From positions 186,001-250,000 of the forward strand of contig NZ_JAWDIR010000044.1 in NCBI RefSeq assembly GCF_046156265.1: a stretch of 64,000 nucleotides of DNA. Reading direction: 5' to 3'. The DNA comes from CAMDHY01 sp046156265 (GTDB lineage Bacteria; Pseudomonadota; Alphaproteobacteria; Rhizobiales; Segnochrobactraceae). The notes under the pieces are model-generated. The model did not search any database, was not told the origin of the DNA, and was given only the letters and a program-made list of their open reading frames with translations. A program made the translations under genes and the position numbers. Below, piece after piece: positions 44,078 through 52,511 of this stretch; the first letter of the stretch is position 1, and each line of letters opens with the position of its first letter.

Positions 44078-44464
44078 CTACACCTCGGCCTCGCTCGGCT
44101 CCAGCGTCTCCCCCGGCAGCATCAGCCGCACCGGCCGGATCTCGTAGACCGCCGTCGGGTTCGCCCGGTGGAGGTCGCGGGCGGCGGCGATGGCGGTGGA
44201 CTGGTCGGGGCAGTCGTAGAGGTAGAGGCCGAGGAGCTGTTCCTTCGTCTCGGCGAACGGGCCGTCGAGGACGACGCCCTCGCCGGGGCCGCGCAGCGTT
44301 ACCGCGTTCTTCGTCGCGCCGAGGCGGGCGGCGGGGCCGAGGGTGCCCTTCTCGCGGACGCGGGCGTGCGCCTCCCGCAGGCCGTCCATGACAGCCGCGT
44401 CCTCCTCCGGCGTCCACGACGTGACGATGTGTTCCTCGTGATAGGCCAGGATCGCGTAGAGCAT
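44078..44464 (-). CDS. YCII-related (DGPF) domain protein
   Basis: A 128-residue protein of the YCII/DGPF fold: MLYAILAYHEEHIVTSWTPEEDAAVMDGL, the eponymous LDGPFAETKEQLLGLYLYDC, and a conserved DLHRANPTAVYEIRPVRLM end. Such proteins are small dimeric beta-barrels often encoded beside ECF sigma factors, but no sigma factor is next to this one. Function not known. Confidence 0.82.
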   Translation of the reverse strand: MLYAILAYHEEHIVTSWTPEEDAAVMDGLREAHARVREKGTLGPAARLGATKNAVTLRGPGEGVVLDGPFAETKEQLLGLYLYDCPDQSTAIAAARDLHRANPTAVYEIRPVRLMLPGETLEPSEAEV

Positions 44465-44643
44465 CGGGACCTCGCGGGTTGGGGGCGACCATCAAGGACG
44501 CCTGAGACCAGCCGATCCCGACACGGGACGCAACCCCGCGTGGCTTGTCTTCCTCGTCGGGGTGCTCCGGGGAGGCGCCGCCTCCCGTTCACCGCACCGT
44601 CACGGCGTGGCAATAGTGCTGTGACGGAGCGCGGGGGCGGGCG

Positions 44644-45816
44644 ATGCGACTGAGCGGGGCGGAGGTGATCGACGGCGGGGCGGCGGCGCGGCTGACCTGG
44701 GAGGTCGGCGGCACCGCGCGCTTCCACGCGCTCTGGCTGCGCGACAATGCGCTGGACGCCGGGACGCGAAGCCCGCGCAACGGCCAGCGGCTCGTCACCA
44801 TCCTCGACATTCCGGAAGCGACGACGATCGCCGACGTGGCGGTGACGACCGAGGGCGGTCTCGCGGTGCGCTTTGCGCCGGACGGAACGGCGGCGAACGG
44901 CGACGCTGCCGACGGCAGGACGGTCGAGTTCCCCGCCGCCTGGCTCCATGCCCGTCGCTACGACCGCCCGGTCGACCGCCGGCCGGGGCGGGTCGACGAG
45001 GGTGTCGAGACCTTCGATGCCGCGCGCTCCGGCGCCGTCACGCGCGCCGACTTCGCCGAGATCTCGGCCGACCGCGGCGCACTGGCGGTATGGCTTGCCG
45101 GCGTGCGCCGGCACGGCGTCGCGATCCTCTCGGGCGTGCCGCGCGAGCCGGGCAGCGTCTGCGGCGTCGTCGAGCTGTTCGGCTATGTGCGCGAGACGAA
45201 TTACGGCCGCCTGTTCGACGTGCGGGCCGAGGTGAACCCGACCAACCTCGCCTATACGAACCTCGGCCTGCAGGCCCACACCGACAATCCCTACCGCGAC
45301 CCGGTGCCGACGCTGCAGTTGCTGATGTGCCTCGAGAACACCGTGGAGGGCGGCCTGTCGACGGTGGTCGACGGCTTCCGCATCGCCGAGCGGCTCCGCG
45401 ACGAGAGCCCGGCGCTGTTCGAGGCGCTGACGACCTTCCCGGCGCGCTTCGAGTACGCCGGCGAGGCCGGGGTGCGGCTCTCGTCGCGCCGGCCGGTGAT
45501 CGAGCTTGCGCCCGACGGGCGGCTCACGGCGATCCGCTTCAACAACCGCTCGGCCGCCGCCGTCACCGACGTGCCGTTCGACGAGATGCCGCGCTGGTAC
45601 GCGGCGCTGCGCCGCTTCGCCGAGATCCTGGAAGACCCGGCGATGGCGGTGTCGTTCCGGCTTGCGCCAGGCGAGCTCTTCATCGTCGACAACACCCGCG
45701 TGCTGCACGCCCGCACGGCCTTTTCCGGCAGCGGCGAACGCTGGTTGCAGGGCTGCTACGCCGACAAGGACGGGCTGTTGTCGACGCTCGCCGCCATCGA
45801 GGAGGACGCCGCGTGA
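44644..45816 (+). CDS. tmpA: TmpA-like Fe(II)/2-oxoglutarate dioxygenase (phosphonate hydroxylase)
   Basis: A 390-residue gamma-butyrobetaine-hydroxylase-like oxygenase. The iron triad is His212-x-Asp214 in LQAHTDNPYRDP and His355 in NTRVLHART, with an Arg (Arg366 region) for 2-oxoglutarate. The N-terminal domain keeps FHALWLRDNALDAGTRSP, though the zinc cysteines of GBBH-type enzymes are lacking. The partner that follows is a PhnZ-type HD oxygenase. This pairing is that of TmpA/TmpB, in which TmpA hydroxylates 2-(trimethylamino)ethylphosphonate at C1. Automated annotation usually calls such genes TauD or gamma-butyrobetaine hydroxylase. The gene pair is the main support for the specific function. 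Confidence 0.75.
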   Translation: MRLSGAEVIDGGAAARLTWEVGGTARFHALWLRDNALDAGTRSPRNGQRLVTILDIPEATTIADVAVTTEGGLAVRFAPDGTAANGDAADGRTVEFPAAWLHARRYDRPVDRRPGRVDEGVETFDAARSGAVTRADFAEISADRGALAVWLAGVRRHGVAILSGVPREPGSVCGVVELFGYVRETNYGRLFDVRAEVNPTNLAYTNLGLQAHTDNPYRDPVPTLQLLMCLENTVEGGLSTVVDGFRIAERLRDESPALFEALTTFPARFEYAGEAGVRLSSRRPVIELAPDGRLTAIRFNNRSAAAVTDVPFDEMPRWYAALRRFAEILEDPAMAVSFRLAPGELFIVDNTRVLHARTAFSGSGERWLQGCYADKDGLLSTLAAIEEDAA

Positions 45817-46400
45817 CCACCGACAGCACCGCGCCGACGCGCGAGACCATCGTCGCCGTGCTCGCCGACATCTTCGCCCGCCGCGGCGCCGAGGAATATC
45901 TCGGCGAGCCGGTGACGGTGGCCGAGCACATGCTGCAGGGCGCCCATTTCGCCACGCTGGAGGGGGCGGACGAGGAGCTCGTCGCCGCGGCGCTGCTGCA
46001 CGACATCGGTCACTTCACCAGCGAGTTCGGCACCTACACGCCCGACGACACCCACGATCGCCACCATGACGAGGCGGGGGCGGCGGTGCTGGCGGGCTTC
46101 TTCCCGCCGCGGGTCGTCGCATGCGTGAAGCTGCACGTGGCGGCGAAGCGCTATCTCTGCGCCACCGACCCCTCCTATTTCGGCAAGCTCTCGGCCGCCT
46201 CCGTCCACACGCTGTCGCTGCAGGGCGGGCCGATGAGCGCCGACGAGGTGGCGGCCTTCCGCACCGATCCCTTCCACGCCGACGCCGTGCGCGTGCGGCT
46301 GTGGGACGAGGCGGGCAAGGAGCCGGACCTGGCCACCGCGCCCTTCGACCACTACCGGCCGCTGCTGCAGCGCGTCGTCGACCGGCATCTCGCCGCCTGA
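45813..46400 (+). CDS. tmpB: TmpB/PhnZ-like HD-domain mixed-valence iron oxygenase
   Basis: A 195-residue HD-domain protein that would oxidatively cleave the C-P bond of a 1-hydroxyphosphonate to a carboxylate and phosphate; with TMAEP as source the products are glycine betaine and phosphate. The di-iron ligands follow the PhnZ pattern: His39 in VAEHMLQGAH, His63-Asp64 in LLHDIGHF, His81/84/85 in DTHDRHHDEAG, His108 in KLHVAAKRYL, Asp165 in RLWDEAGK. The lid pair Tyr29 and Glu32 (EEYLGEP) of PhnZ is also present. GTG start at 45813 overlaps the tmpA stop by GTGA and has GGAGGA ahead. Usually annotated as an HD phosphohydrolase. Confidence 0.8.
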   Translation: MTTDSTAPTRETIVAVLADIFARRGAEEYLGEPVTVAEHMLQGAHFATLEGADEELVAAALLHDIGHFTSEFGTYTPDDTHDRHHDEAGAAVLAGFFPPRVVACVKLHVAAKRYLCATDPSYFGKLSAASVHTLSLQGGPMSADEVAAFRTDPFHADAVRVRLWDEAGKEPDLATAPFDHYRPLLQRVVDRHLAA

Positions 46401-46416
46401 CGACGACGGCGACGCC

Positions 46417-47358
46417 TCAGCCGCCGTCCAGCGCGCGGGTGGCGGCGACGGCGGCCGACGCCCGGTTCTCGACGCCGAGCTTCATGTAGATCTGCTCGAG
46501 GTGCTTGTTCACCGTGCGGGGGCTCAAGGAGAGGATCTCGCCGATGTCCCGGTTCGCCTTGCCGCGGGCGATCCAGAGCAGCACCTCCGCCTCCCGCGCG
46601 GTGAGCTGGAAGCGCTGACGCAGCGCCGCCGTCTGATCCGCGCTGTCGTCGCCGACGAGGCGGAAGAGGAGCTCGTCCTCGCCGGTGGTGCCGAGGAAGG
46701 ACAGCGTCAGCGCCGCGCCGTCGCGGCCGGCGAGCGACACCGACGGGGCCGCACTGCCGCCGCGGTCGGCGGACGCCTTGTCGCCGGCCAGCGCGGCGAT
46801 CCACAGCCGCACGGCGATCGGGAGCGCGACGACGCCGCCCTCGCCGGTGAGCGCCGTGCCGAGCAGGCGGATCGCCTGCGGCGTGCACCAGCGCACCGTG
46901 CCGTCGCGGCCGGTCGCGACGAGGTAGCGCCCGGCGCTGTCGAGCGCCGCGCGGGCGCTGGCGGCGGCACGGGCGTTGGCGATGTGGACGCGGATGCGGG
47001 CGAACAGCTCGTCGAGCACGATCGGCTTCGTCACGTAGTCGACCCCGCCAGCGGCGAGCGCGCGGACGATGTGCTCGGTCTCGGTGAGGCCGGTCATGAA
47101 GATGACGGGGACGTGGGCGACGGCGCCGGCGGCCTTCAGGCGCCGGCAGGTCTCGAAGCCATCGAGGCCGGGCATGACGGCGTCGAGCAGGATGACGTCG
47201 GGGGTGATGCGGCCGGTCAGGTCGAGCGCCGCCTCGCCGTCGGTGGCGACGAGCACGGTGGCGCCCGACTGCTCGAGCGCGTCGGTGAGCATCCCGAGCG
47301 TCTCGGGGGAATCGTCGACGACCAGCACGATGTCCCGAGACGTCAGCAGCTCACTCAT
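46417..47358 (-). CDS. Two-component response regulator, REC + LuxR-type HTH
   Basis: A 313-residue regulator. The receiver domain (1-125) has the acidic pair Asp15-Asp16, phosphorylation site Asp59 in VILLDAVMPGLDGFE, Thr in FMTGLTE and Lys in VTKPIVL. A linker region (about 135-235), possibly a degenerate PAS-like fold (AGRYLVATGRDGTVRWCTPQAIRLLG), precedes a LuxR/NarL helix-turn-helix at about 245-305 (FQLTAREAEVLLWIARGKANRDIGEILSLSPRTVNKHLEQIYMKLGVENRASA). It overlaps the end of the hybrid kinase gene by eight bases, so the two form one unit. Likely targets are the divergent urt genes, by position. Confidence 0.88.
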   Translation of the reverse strand: MSELLTSRDIVLVVDDSPETLGMLTDALEQSGATVLVATDGEAALDLTGRITPDVILLDAVMPGLDGFETCRRLKAAGAVAHVPVIFMTGLTETEHIVRALAAGGVDYVTKPIVLDELFARIRVHIANARAAASARAALDSAGRYLVATGRDGTVRWCTPQAIRLLGTALTGEGGVVALPIAVRLWIAALAGDKASADRGGSAAPSVSLAGRDGAALTLSFLGTTGEDELLFRLVGDDSADQTAALRQRFQLTAREAEVLLWIARGKANRDIGEILSLSPRTVNKHLEQIYMKLGVENRASAAVAATRALDGG

Positions 47359-50300
47359 CGGCGTCGATCGACTCCAGGGTGGCGGTGAGGCGGCGGAAGT
47401 CGAAGCGGCCGAGATGGCCGCGCACGGCTTCGACGAAGGGCTTGTTGTCGGGATCGGCGTCGAGCTCGGCGAGCTTTTTCTCGATGCCGCGGACGTAGCC
47501 GATCCGGCCGAGGCGAAGCAACTCGGCGACGTGCTCGTCGCCGGGACTGCGCAGGGCGGAGGCGGAGGCGCCGGGCTGCGGCGGGGCGGCGACAGGCGGC
47601 TCGTCGATCCACTCCAGCGTCAGCAGCGTCTGCAGGCGGTCGAGGAGCTGCGCGAGGTCGAAGGGCTTGCCGAGGGTCTCGTCGTGGAAGGCGCGCTCGC
47701 CGCCGGGCGGGTGGAGCTCGCCGATGTTGGCCGACAGCATGACGATCCCAGCCTCGCGGTGGCCGGCGCTGCGCAGCGCCGCGGCAAGCGTCCAGCCGTC
47801 CATGCCGGGCATGGCGATGTCGAGCAGGAACAGGTCGGGCTTCAACTCGGCGGCGAGCATCAGGGCGCTCGGCCCGTCGGGGGCGGCGAGGACGGTGAAG
47901 CCGATCGGCTCCAGCAGTTCGCGCATCAGGGCGCGGTGGTCGGCGTCGTCGTCGACGACGAGGATGGTCCGCCGCGGCCCGGCGTAGCCGCGGACGCTGC
48001 GGGTCGGGCGGACGGCGACGGGGTGGGCGACGGCCGACAGCATCAGGCGGACGGTGAAGGTGCTGCCGGTGCCGGGGGTGCTCGCCACCGTCACCTCGCC
48101 CCCCATCAGTTCGGAGAGCAGCTTGGTGATCGTCAGCCCGAGGCCGAGGCCGGGGACGGCGCGGGCGGCGAGGTCGGCGCCGCGCTCGAACGGCTCGAAG
48201 ATGCGCTTCAGGTCCTCCGCCGGGATGCCGGGGCCGGTGTCCTCGACGGCGATGGTGGCGACCTGGTTGCGGTAGCCGATGCGCAGCGAGACTGTGCCGG
48301 CCTCGGTGAACTTGATGGCGTTGGAGAGGAGGTTGATGAGGATCTGCCGGAGCCGCTTCTCGTCCGTGGTGACGACTTCGGGAAGGGCGTCGCGGCGCTC
48401 GAAGACGAAGGCGAGGCCCTTCGCCTCGGCCTGCGGGCGGACCATCTCGACGAGCTGGTCGAGGAAGTCGGCGATGCGCACCTCGTTGCGGTAGAGCTGC
48501 AGCCGGCCGGCCTCGATCTTGGAGATATCCAGCAGGCCGTCGATCAGGCCGGAGAGGTGCTCGGCGGAGCGGCGGATGACGCGCACGCCGTTCTGCCGCT
48601 CCGGCGGCACGGCGCCGTCGCGCTCGAGGATCTGGGCGTAGCCGAGCACGGCGTTGAGGGGCGTGCGCAACTCGTGGCTCAGGCCGACGACGTAGCGGCT
48701 CTTGGCGAGATTGGCGGCCTCGGCGGTCTCCTTGGCGCGCTGCAGGGCGGCGTCGGTCTTGCGGTGGGCGTCGATCTCCTTCAGCAGCAGCGTCGTCTGG
48801 CGGGCGGATTCCTCCTGGGCGACGTGGCGGCTCTCCTGCGCCAGCACGAAGAACCACGCCACGATGCCGGCGAGGATGAAGAGGATGAAGAAGGCCGCCC
48901 ACAGCGCCTGCTCGATGACGCCGGCACTCGCCGCGGCGAAGCTCGTCGTCTGGAAGTGGATGAGCAGGAGCACGATGCCGATGACGGCGGTGAGCAGTGC
49001 CAAGAGCCCGGCATACTGGGCGATGCGGATCGAGAAGCGGGCGGCGAGCGGGGCGGGCAGCAGCGCCCGCACGACGGTGAGGAGCTGGTTCTCGAGGCGC
49101 GCCTTCGGCTTGCAGAGGTCGTGGCAGCGGGCGTCGAGCGAGCAGCAGAGCGAGCAGATCGGCGCCGCATAGGCCGGGCAGTAGGCCATGTCTTCGGGCT
49201 CGAAGGGGTGCTCGCAGATGCGGCACTGGAGCGTCGACATCTTGAGCCAGGCGGCGCGCGGCTTGCGGGCGAGGTAGTAGCGGCCGCCGGTCGCCCAGGC
49301 GATCGCCGGCGCCGCGACGAAAGCCGTGCCGAGCGACAGGAACGGCGCTAAGGCCTGGGCGATCTCTCCGAGCACGCCGGTGTAGGCGACGATCGCCACC
49401 GTCGCGGCGATGCCCATGGCGCCGACGCCGACGGGGTTGATGTCGTAGAGGTGGGCGCGCTTGAACTCGATGCCGGGCGGCGACAGCCCGAGCGGCTTGT
49501 TGATGGCGAGGTCGGCGACGATGGCGCCGAGCCAGGCGACGGCGACGATGGCGAACAGGCCGAGTGTCTGTTCCAGCGCCTGGTAGATGCCGAGCTCCAT
49601 CAGGAGCAGCGCGATGGCGACGTTGAAGATCAGCCAGACGACGCGGCCGGGGTGGCTGTGGGTGAGGCGGGAGAAGAAGTTCGACCACGCGAGCGAGCCC
49701 GCATAGGCGTTCATCACGTTGATCTTCAGCTGCGCGACGACGACGAAGGCGGCGGTGAGGAGCAGCACCGCGTTCGGCCACGGCAGCACGTAGCCGAAGG
49801 CGAGCTGGTACATGTAGGCGGGCTCGGCGGCGTGCTCCGGCGAGACGCCGTGGGTGAGCGCCAGGTAGGCGAGCAGCGAGCCGAACAGCAGCTTCGGCGC
49901 GCCGAGGATGATCCAGCCGGGGCCGCCCCACAAAAGCGCCCAGCGCCAGCTGCGGCGGGCCTTGGCGTCGCCGGGGGCACCGCTGCCGGGCGACTTCGCG
50001 TCGCCGGATGCGCCCGGCGGCAGGAAGCGCAGGATGTCGACCTGCTCGCCGATCTGCGGCATCAGCGCGAGAATGACGGAGGCGGCGGCGCCGAACTTCA
50101 GGATGTCGAGGCCGTCGACCTCGCCGGCGGCTTGCGCAGCCAAGCCCGGGAAGGCGAGCCACGCCTCCACCGACGGCCAGTCCTGCATCAGGATGAAGCC
50201 GACCGGCAGCAGGTTGAGGACGATCCAAAGCGGCTGCGTGACGATCTGGAAGCGGCTGATCCAGGTGACGCCGTGGGTGACGAGCGGGATCACCGCCACC

Positions 50301-50770
50301 GCGCTGACGATGTAGCCGAGCCACAGCGGCATGCCGAAGCACAGCTGCAGCGCCGACGACATGATCGCCGCCTCGATGGCGAACAGGATGAAGGTGAAGG
50401 TCGCGTAGATCAGCGAGGTGATCGTCGAGCCGATGTAGCCGAAGCCGGCGCCGCGGGTGAGGAGGTCGATGTCGACGCCGTAGCGGGCGGCATAGTGGCT
50501 GATCGGCAGGCCGGTGAAGAACAGGATGATGCCGACGACGAGGGTCGCGAGCATCGTGTTGGCGACGCCGTAGGAGAGCGTGATGGCGCCGCCGATCGCC
50601 TCCAGCGCCAGGAACGAGATCGCCCCGATGGCGGTCTGCGCGACGCGGCCCGACGCCCAGCGCCGCGAGCTCTTCGCCGTGAAGCGAAGGGCGTAGTCCT
50701 CCAGCGTCTGGTTGGCGACCCAGCGATTGTAGTCCCGCCGGACCGGTAGGATGCGCTGCCGTCCCGCCAT
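47351..50770 (-). CDS. Hybrid sensor histidine kinase with NCS1 permease-type sensor domain
   Basis: A 1139-residue membrane protein. Domains: an NCS1 (cytosine/allantoin permease-like) 12-helix transporter domain, about 15-500 (YALRFTAKSSRRWASGRVAQTAIGAISFLALEAIGGAI, TRGAGFGYIGSTITSLIY, INVMNAYAGSLAWSNFFSR); a Cys-rich segment 516-553 with eight cysteines (CRIC, CSLCC) that may bind metal; two more transmembrane helices, about 583-648; a coiled coil; HisKA with phosphorylated His699 in GLSHELRTPLNAVLGYAQIL; HATPase with N, G1 and G2 boxes (LLSNAIKFTEAG, DTGPGIP, GLGLGLTI); a receiver domain 935-1050 with Asp984 in LFLLDIAMPGMDGW; and a tail of 90 residues. ATG 50770 chosen. It is divergent from urtA and co-transcribed with the LuxR-type regulator, so it probably reports urea or a related N compound. 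Confidence 0.88.
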   Translation of the reverse strand: MAGRQRILPVRRDYNRWVANQTLEDYALRFTAKSSRRWASGRVAQTAIGAISFLALEAIGGAITLSYGVANTMLATLVVGIILFFTGLPISHYAARYGVDIDLLTRGAGFGYIGSTITSLIYATFTFILFAIEAAIMSSALQLCFGMPLWLGYIVSAVAVIPLVTHGVTWISRFQIVTQPLWIVLNLLPVGFILMQDWPSVEAWLAFPGLAAQAAGEVDGLDILKFGAAASVILALMPQIGEQVDILRFLPPGASGDAKSPGSGAPGDAKARRSWRWALLWGGPGWIILGAPKLLFGSLLAYLALTHGVSPEHAAEPAYMYQLAFGYVLPWPNAVLLLTAAFVVVAQLKINVMNAYAGSLAWSNFFSRLTHSHPGRVVWLIFNVAIALLLMELGIYQALEQTLGLFAIVAVAWLGAIVADLAINKPLGLSPPGIEFKRAHLYDINPVGVGAMGIAATVAIVAYTGVLGEIAQALAPFLSLGTAFVAAPAIAWATGGRYYLARKPRAAWLKMSTLQCRICEHPFEPEDMAYCPAYAAPICSLCCSLDARCHDLCKPKARLENQLLTVVRALLPAPLAARFSIRIAQYAGLLALLTAVIGIVLLLIHFQTTSFAAASAGVIEQALWAAFFILFILAGIVAWFFVLAQESRHVAQEESARQTTLLLKEIDAHRKTDAALQRAKETAEAANLAKSRYVVGLSHELRTPLNAVLGYAQILERDGAVPPERQNGVRVIRRSAEHLSGLIDGLLDISKIEAGRLQLYRNEVRIADFLDQLVEMVRPQAEAKGLAFVFERRDALPEVVTTDEKRLRQILINLLSNAIKFTEAGTVSLRIGYRNQVATIAVEDTGPGIPAEDLKRIFEPFERGADLAARAVPGLGLGLTITKLLSELMGGEVTVASTPGTGSTFTVRLMLSAVAHPVAVRPTRSVRGYAGPRRTILVVDDDADHRALMRELLEPIGFTVLAAPDGPSALMLAAELKPDLFLLDIAMPGMDGWTLAAALRSAGHREAGIVMLSANIGELHPPGGERAFHDETLGKPFDLAQLLDRLQTLLTLEWIDEPPVAAPPQPGASASALRSPGDEHVAELLRLGRIGYVRGIEKKLAELDADPDNKPFVEAVRGHLGRFDFRRLTATLESIDADE

Positions 50771-50883
50771 GAGCCCGTCGTCGTTCCCCGCTTCGGGGAC
50801 GCGCGCCCCCACCGCGCGACCAGCAAGAATGGTGCCGCGGGCGCCCCCGGGCGCTGGCGGCTGGTGGTGCCGCCGCACGCCGG

Positions 50884-50899
50884 TACGTCAATCGACGTA
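50884..50899. promoter_or_regulatory. Palindrome in the kinase-urtA divergent region
   Basis: TACGTC-AATC-GACGTA is a perfect dyad in the 220-base gap between the hybrid kinase and urtA, 92 bases before the urtA start. Two-fold symmetric sites rich in TACGT are plausible targets for NarL/LuxR-type response regulators such as the one encoded next door, but binding is not shown. Confidence 0.42.
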
Positions 50900-50990
50900 T
50901 ATGCCCATTTGGCGGTCATGGTCACAGTCGAGGCAGGCGGCAACGGGGCTCGGTGCCGCTTCCAGAACCCAGATCAGAGTGAGGACTGCC

Positions 50991-52352
50991 ATGTCTCTAG
51001 GCCATCGCGAGGCGGCACGGACGCTTGCCGATACGGCAACGCGCGCCGTTGCCGCGCTTCCCGCTTCGATGCTCCGCGCCGGCCGTGCCCTCGGGCTCGC
51101 CGCCGCCGTCTCAGCCGCCGCGTTCACGGCGGCTTCCGCGCAGGAAGAGACCATCAAGGTCGGCGTCCTGCACTCGCTCTCCGGCACGATGGCCATCTCC
51201 GAGACGACCCTCAAGGACGTCATGCTGATGCTCATCGAGGAGCAGAACAAGAAGGGCGGCCTGCTCGGCAAGCAGCTCGAGGCGGTCGTCGTCGATCCGG
51301 CCTCCGACTGGCCGCGTTTCGCCGAACTCGCCCGCAAGCTGCTGACCGAGGACAAGGTCGCCGCCACCTTCGGCTGCTGGACCTCGGTGTCGCGCAAGTC
51401 GGTGCTGCCGGTGTTCGAGGAACTGAACGGCATCCTCTTCTATCCGGTGCAGTACGAGGGCGAAGAGTCCTCGAAGAACATCTTCTATACCGGTGCCGCC
51501 CCGAACCAGCAGGCGATCCCGGCCGTCGACTACCTCGCCGCCGAGGGCGTCGAGCGCTGGGTGCTCGCCGGCACCGACTACGTCTATCCGCGCACGACCA
51601 ACAAGATTCTCGAGGCCTACCTGAAGGCCCAGGGTGTCGCCGACGAAGACATCATGATCAACTACACGCCGTTCGGTCACTCCGACTGGCAGAACATCGT
51701 CGCCGACATCAAGAAGTTTGGCTCCGCCGGCAAGAAAACGGCGGTGGTATCGACCATCAACGGCGACGCCAACGTGCCGTTCTACAAGGAGCTCGGCAAC
51801 CAGGGCATCAAGGCGACCGACATCCCGGTGGTGGCGTTCTCGGTCGGTGAGGAAGAGCTCGCCGGCCTCGACACCCAGCCGCTGGTCGGCCACCTCGCCG
51901 CCTGGAACTACTTCATGAGCGTCGACACGCCGGAGAACGAGGAGTTCATCAAGACCTGGCAGGCGTTCATCAAGAACGACAAGCGCGTCACCAACGACCC
52001 GATGGAAGCCCACGTCATCGGCTTCAACATGTGGGTCGCGGCGGTCGAGAAGGCCGGCACCACGGAGCCCGACGCGGTGATCGACGCGATGATCGGCGTC
52101 GCTGTGCCGAACCTCTCCGGCGGCCTCTCGGCGATGATGCCGAACCACCACATCACCAAGCCGGTGCTGATCGGCGAGATCCAGGGCGACGGCCAGTTCG
52201 ACGTCGTCTGGGAGACCTCGGGCCTCGTCGTCGGCGACGAGTGGTCGGACTACCTGCCCGACTCCAAGGACCTGATCTCCGACTGGCGGGCGCCGATGAA
52301 GTGCGGAAACTTCAACGTCGCGACCGGCAAGTGCGGCGGCGCCACCCAGTGA
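50991..52352 (+). CDS. urtA: Urea ABC transporter substrate-binding protein UrtA
   Basis: Periplasmic urea-binding protein, 453 residues, type I fold. A long signal region (LRAGRALGLAAAVSAAAFTAASAQEE) leads to IKVGVLHSLSGTMAISETTLKDVMLMLIEEQNKKGGLLGKQLEAVVVDPASDWPRFAE, the standard UrtA start. FGCWTSVSRKSVLPVFEELNGILFYPVQYEGEESSKNIFYTGAAPNQQ is diagnostic of UrtA against branched-chain amino acid binding proteins. It ends PMKCGNFNVATGKCGG. GAGTGAGGA precedes the ATG. First gene of the urt operon. Confidence 0.95.
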   Translation: MSLGHREAARTLADTATRAVAALPASMLRAGRALGLAAAVSAAAFTAASAQEETIKVGVLHSLSGTMAISETTLKDVMLMLIEEQNKKGGLLGKQLEAVVVDPASDWPRFAELARKLLTEDKVAATFGCWTSVSRKSVLPVFEELNGILFYPVQYEGEESSKNIFYTGAAPNQQAIPAVDYLAAEGVERWVLAGTDYVYPRTTNKILEAYLKAQGVADEDIMINYTPFGHSDWQNIVADIKKFGSAGKKTAVVSTINGDANVPFYKELGNQGIKATDIPVVAFSVGEEELAGLDTQPLVGHLAAWNYFMSVDTPENEEFIKTWQAFIKNDKRVTNDPMEAHVIGFNMWVAAVEKAGTTEPDAVIDAMIGVAVPNLSGGLSAMMPNHHITKPVLIGEIQGDGQFDVVWETSGLVVGDEWSDYLPDSKDLISDWRAPMKCGNFNVATGKCGGATQ

Positions 52353-52511
52353 TGTGAGGCATCCCCACGCGCCCATGGGGTGGGCGGCGCGGGGATTGCT
52401 TCGGGGGACGTCGACCACATCCGGCGGCGGGCGGATCTTCTTCCGCCCGCCGCCATCCCCGGCCCGCCTCGCGGCGCCGGATGGTTCTTGAAGGCCGGGA
52501 GCGCTCTCCGC

